64,000 nucleotides of DNA from Nematopogon swammerdamellus (taxonomy: Eukaryota; Arthropoda; Insecta; Lepidoptera; Adelidae): positions 10,469,971-10,533,970 of the forward strand of contig OX336338.1 of assembly GCA_946902875.1 (NCBI GenBank), written 5' to 3'. The translations under genes and the position numbers were made by a program. The notes under the pieces were generated by a model, which saw nothing but the letters and a program-made list of their open reading frames with translations, had not been told where the DNA came from and did not search any database. Numbering within the stretch: the stretch's first letter is position 1; every line of letters begins with the position of its first letter. Positions 62,135 through 64,000 of the stretch are shown here, in pieces.

Positions 62135-63465
62135 GCAGTGGTGATGGTAAAACTAACATCATCATCAATATCTATACTAATAATAAATCTGTAAGGGCGC
62201 CATATGACGAGCTTCCCATAAAAAAAATATTTGAAAAAAAGGGATGGTCATGGAGTAAGTTACTTTGTTTTATGAGATACTGCTGCGTACCGTGTGGGGC
62301 CGGTACTTAAAAATAATAGCCCCACTGCATCTCTCCCCGTGCATGTTGTAAAAGGCGACTAAGGGATAAGGGTTTTGCACGAAGGTCCCCGACCAAGCGG
62401 AATTAGTTTGCAGGCCTAGAGCCAACCCCAAAATACAACAACAACGACAACGAGGTACTGCTGTTGTATCAATACTAATAATAATTCTGTAAGGGATGGT
62501 CATGGATTAAGTTACTTTGTTTTATGAGATACTGCTGTTGTAGACTCTACGTATGATACTAAAACTAAATTGACGATTTTTAGACATCTTTTCTGTATGT
62601 ATGTATGTATGTTCCTCCATAACTCTTAAACCGATCATCCGAATTCGTTGAAACTTAGTACAGGCCGAGCTATACGAGACACAGGATAGGCTAAATAAAA
62701 TCCAGTTCCGGTTACGCTCAGATGTGGCTCTCATACAAACCGAATTGTTCTGCGCGCCGAAATACATGTAACCGTTGCGGGCTTACTTACTTTCTTCTTT
62801 TTAAATACGAATTTCACGCGAGCTAAGCAAGTGTATCTATAAAATAGCAGTTTCGAGATTTCGAGAGAACTGCTCTCAAAGAATCTCCATGATTGGATTA
62901 TTGCACAATAACAAACAATAAAGGTATGCATCATTCTGATTGTCGTTGAATGGATGCTGGAATGAATGCTCCTGCGAAAATAAAAATTATGTGCGGCGAA
63001 AATTAAAAATAGGCCCATGGGCTGATAGCGAAGAGCCTCAACGACCACTTTGAGAGGTCAGAAACAAACAACTTCGCAACACAAACACAATACAGTCTAA
63101 AAGCAAAAAAGAGTTCAAAATTAATAAGTCCGTGGCATTACATCACGCCAGCGCTGACCCAAGGATACGGTGTCGAATTCCCGACCTTGCATCGGCTCAC
63201 CCATTGAGACCCGCCGCCCGCTCGCTGCCTAGTCAAAACATCCATTGTTCATTCATTCCCACATGCAAAATTACAAGTATGTTTGCTGTCCCGAACAAAA
63301 TAAGTGTAAATATGTGTAAAAAATTTATAATAAAATAATAATACCTGAACAATATCGGTGGAGTTGCTGTTGCTAGCGCTGTTAGGAGTGAGTGCGTCGG
63401 CGGTCCCGCACCAAGCGAACCGCACGCGACATCCCGTCATCACCACCTTGCTCGCATCCAGGTTC
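55363..63465 (-). CDS. PAN3: PAN3, deadenylase complex subunit, last six coding exons (5' part outside the window)
   Basis: PAN3 is the adaptor of the cytoplasmic PAN2-PAN3 complex that trims mRNA poly(A) tails; it homodimerises through a coiled coil after a catalytically dead kinase domain, and its C-terminal domain binds PAN2. Exons in transcript order: 63465-63345, 61576-61431, 59513-59435, 58254-58139, 56985-56823 and 55485-55363. Phases agree at all five junctions, giving 248 residues before TAG. The segments match the family in order: pseudokinase C-lobe (QQEDLSALGRLALALAC, SADLKNLIMYLLS, VTDLMPMVGARFYTQ), coiled coil (RRADVIEEQLARESDNGRLF), linker (LLKLGTINERPE) and C-terminal domain (SWSETGDRYMLKLFRDYLFH, LMSRDEQSVLVVSYAELKHC). 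The N-terminal zinc finger, PAM2 motif and kinase N-lobe lie to the right of the window. Introns contain SINE and LINE insertions, but the coding sequence looks intact. Confidence 0.93.
55486..55515. repeat. (CA)n/(TG)n microsatellite at a PAN3 splice acceptor
   Basis: About 12 CA units on the plus strand, abutting the acceptor of the last PAN3 exon. Confidence 0.9.
55687..55910 (-). mobile_element. LINE ORF2 C-terminal fragment
   Basis: Minus strand: VGSLEERRQRGDIIETYKIL then ECLHGQLKWPTNRINPREHL and THRVVRAWNKF, matching the 'L..RR.RGD.IETYKIL......F..RVV..WN.LP' end of LINE reverse-transcriptase proteins. It lies in the last PAN3 intron, in the same orientation as PAN3. Confidence 0.8.
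55911..56822. other. PAN3 last intron, 5' part; nothing recognised
   Basis: The region 56470-56740 is moderately GC-rich with overlapping open frames but no recognisable product. 'catccccactatgccgc' (56475) and 'gtggcattgtggggatgt' (56756) hint at the arms of a MITE of about 300 bp. Confidence 0.35.
56823..56985 (-). CDS. PAN3: PAN3 exon, C-terminal domain
   Basis: Acceptor cgtgtttag, then G completing Glu, then LNMDASWSETGDRYMLKLFR, DYLFHSVSADGRPWLDQAHI and VYSLNQLDCGTNNR; ends on a full codon CGG before gtaatt. Contains the family hallmark WSETGDRY..KLFRD.LFH. Confidence 0.95.
56986..58138. other. PAN3 intron; dispersed repeat, no exon
   Basis: At 57660-57890 is a repeat starting 'cctataataaaatccaacg', with 'gtctgtctgtccgcttata' and 'ccactgaaccgattttaat', ending 'gcgggcggagccgcgggcac', a known style of lepidopteran repeat. 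No other feature. Confidence 0.45.
58139..58254 (-). CDS. PAN3: PAN3 exon, coiled coil and linker
   Basis: Acceptor ttgctatag at 58256-58255; phase 0. Encodes VEALQRRADVIEEQLARESD and NGRLFRILLKLGTINERP, plus GA completed as Glu in the next exon; donor gtgagt. It aligns with the dimerising coiled coil of PAN3. The open frame is too short to stand out and was found by continuity with the flanking exons. Confidence 0.93.
58255..59434. other. PAN3 intron, nothing recognised
   Basis: AT-rich. 'gtgccacaaaagtgttacca' (58515) and 'ttggtaacactttcgtggga' (58570) form a short imperfect hairpin. Confidence 0.4.
59435..59513 (-). CDS. PAN3: PAN3 exon, end of pseudokinase C-lobe
   Basis: A 79-bp exon after acceptor attttag; the first G completes Met (AT|G) of the upstream exon. 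Encodes YLLSTSTARRSVTDLMPMVG then ARFYTQ; donor gttagt. Human PAN3 has YLLTDQN..RSVNDIMPMIGARFYTQ here. Confidence 0.93.
59514..61430. other. PAN3 intron; one MITE, no exon
   Basis: The MITE is listed separately (60914-61138). G-rich tracts occur at 59765-59785 and 59824-59835. The rest is AT-rich. Confidence 0.45.
60914..61138. mobile_element. MITE with TGACGTGATAACGTCA-type ends
   Basis: Left end TTTTTGACGTGATAACGTCA; right end TGACGTTATCACGTAAAACT, complementary over about 16 bp, enclosing GC-richer sequence ('ggctgcacgcacgaaaaagt'). Of a type widespread in Lepidoptera (from memory). Confidence 0.65.
61431..61576 (-). CDS. PAN3: PAN3 exon, pseudokinase C-lobe
   Basis: Acceptor gtgtgtgaacag at 61577; phase 0. 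Encodes AQQEDLSALGRLALALACRS, AQAPSRDNLQASMELVSRTY and SADLKNLI, plus AT; donor gtgagt. Matches Q..DL.SLGK..LALAC......NL...ME.V...YS.DLKNLI of PAN3. Confidence 0.95.
61590..61945 (-). mobile_element. RTE-like LINE tail interrupted by SINE type B
   Basis: The LINE tail (CATCATCATCATCAGCCTAT, 'ttggtccactgctggacat') is broken at about 61630; it resumes at 61868 ('atgcctctcccaaggcacgcc'). The intervening 61633-61862 is a 5'-truncated plus-strand SINE type B beginning in its central domain. This lies just inside the PAN3 intron, about 15 bp from the exon. Confidence 0.75.
61633..61866 (+). mobile_element. SINE type B, 5'-truncated
   Basis: CCCTTACTAGGTGGTAGGCT, 'gactgggttggtaccaccgc', 'catgtaagatggccgcacag', 'gcacctaccttctcgggggt' and 'ccggattacataaagaaa'. 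Confidence 0.8.
62078..62135. repeat. (CT)n microsatellite
   Basis: Two runs of CT dinucleotides with small interruptions, in a PAN3 intron. Confidence 0.9.
62163..62540. mobile_element. LINE-tail insertion within a duplicated 50-bp segment
   Basis: The insert 'cgtaccgtgtggggccggta' ... (caa)n at about 62284-62440 contains the 'ctctccccgtgcatg' and 'aaaggcgactaagggata' module and is bounded by TACTGCTG on both sides. The flanks GGGATGGTCATGGA(G/T)TAAG then 'ttactttgttttatgagata' occur on both sides (62237 and 62491). Confidence 0.65.
62541..63344. other. PAN3 intron, nothing further recognised
   Basis: A dispersed-repeat end ('aactcttaaaccgatcatcc', 62620) and AT-rich sequence; no exon. Confidence 0.4.
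63345..63465 (-). CDS. PAN3: PAN3 exon, pseudokinase (first visible exon)
   Basis: Acceptor ttctggcag at 63467-63466; the first G completes a codon from an exon outside the window. Encodes NLDASKVVMTGCRVRFAWCG and TADALTPNSASNSNSTDIVQ, ending on a full codon before gtatta. It corresponds to the DP.KVLVT...R.R....G..D.L segment of PAN3 before the QQ.DL helix. Confidence 0.9.
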
Positions 63466-63554
63466 CTGCCAGAACCATCATGCAGAATTTATTTCGGTAG
63501 AAAGAGGTAATTCGAGCACGGGATTAGTTCTGCTCCATGTAGTAGTCATTGTCA

Positions 63555-63785
63555 GCCTCGATAGCTCAGTGGTGCAGACAGTCAACTGTCGCTATTGATT
63601 GTTAAGCAACGCTGGAGCGGTTAGTACTTAGATGGGTGACAGCTCGACCGTTGGAGGCTGACCGTGGTTCGGATTCCACGTAAAACTGTAGGTCCCTTCC
63701 CTTCTTACCTTACTAGGAGGTATGGCTCAACCCACCCGGGTTGATACCACCGCACTGAATGAAACGTCGGTCGAAACGGTCAACA
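63555..63785 (+). mobile_element. SINE type A, 5' two-thirds
   Basis: CAGCCTCGATAGCTCAGTGG, AAGCAACGCTGGAGCGGTTA, 'gtacttagatgggtgacagc', the central domain and 'aacgtcggtcgaaacggtc', where it stops abruptly at about 63780. Confidence 0.8.
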
Positions 63786-63857
63786 CAGACCAGCCGACAA
63801 GGTCTTGAGCCCAAACCTAGGGTAATCCAGGCTTTAAAGACAATGCATAGCATGTCA

Positions 63858-64000
63858 CTTTTTATGGACCCTCACATGTTTGGCTACATCACCTACACCC
63901 GTGATGTGAGCCCATAACACCTTGGTGAACTAGGTGCCATGTCAGTGCTTCCCTTTGGTCGTGCTGGCTACACTGAACTGGAAGGAAAACACAAACTATT
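63858..64000 (-). mobile_element. SINE type A 3' part, reverse, runs off the window
   Basis: 'gtttggctacatcacctaca', 'gatgtgagcccataacacct' and 'gtgccatgtcagtgcttccc' mirror the type A 3' end. Together with 63555-63785 it makes a head-to-head SINE pair separated by about 75 bp. Confidence 0.8.

Noticed and set aside
1..64000. CRISPR arrays, bacterial operons, prophage or integrated virus
   Set aside because: No regularly spaced direct repeats with unique spacers, no ribosome-binding-site-spaced ORF clusters and no viral gene set; spliced animal genes and retroposons explain the window.

Overview
The window is nuclear DNA from an insect, most likely a moth or butterfly. Coding exons are short, separated by long AT-rich introns with GT..AG ends, and embedded in a dense, nested layer of SINEs, LINE 3' tails (including the 'gtccgcctttgc' and 'gtcgccttttac' types I associate with Lepidoptera), hAT and mariner-type MITEs and fold-back elements. 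No bacterial, viral or CRISPR features are seen.

Layout. (1) 1-8.3 kb: intergenic or intronic DNA with a clean hAT MITE (1151-1483), LINE remnants and a large palindromic mariner-type element (5732-7891). (2) 8335-8461, minus strand: the first coding exon of an ABCF2-type ABC protein; the rest of that gene must lie to the left, outside the window or in exons I cannot see. (3) 8.5-15.8 kb: repeats, including a composite block (9.8-12.5 kb) that recurs in inverted orientation at 36.3-38.4 kb. (4) 15802-32409, plus strand: a complete seven-exon NR2E-type nuclear receptor. All six intron phases agree and the joined reading frame is 493 codons plus stop. Its introns hold SINEs, GC-rich islands, hAT-like elements and a minisatellite. 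(5) 32.4-43.3 kb: repeats and palindromes. (6) 43.4-44.9 kb, minus strand: two exons of a transmembrane peptidoglycan recognition protein (PGRP); the second is broken by frame changes. (7) 45-55.3 kb: repeats, including a three-level nested insertion (MITE, then a non-LTR retrotransposon with an RT and a nuclease-like domain, then a DNA transposon with a 10-bp target duplication). (8) 55363-63465, minus strand: the last six coding exons of PAN3, with intact phases, stop codon and poly(A) signal; the 5' part lies beyond the right edge.

The recognisable genes are unrelated in function: mRNA deadenylation (PAN3), transcriptional control (nuclear receptor), innate immunity (PGRP) and a ribosome-associated ABCF ATPase. 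They form no operon or pathway. The most unusual structure is in the repeats. One SINE family carries a tRNA-like head followed by a 5S-rRNA-like block, and shares its central domain with a second SINE family that has a different tRNA head. A SINE sits immediately behind the splice donor of the receptor's first coding exon. A dispersed element carries paired palindromes whose positions are conserved between copies while their sequences differ.
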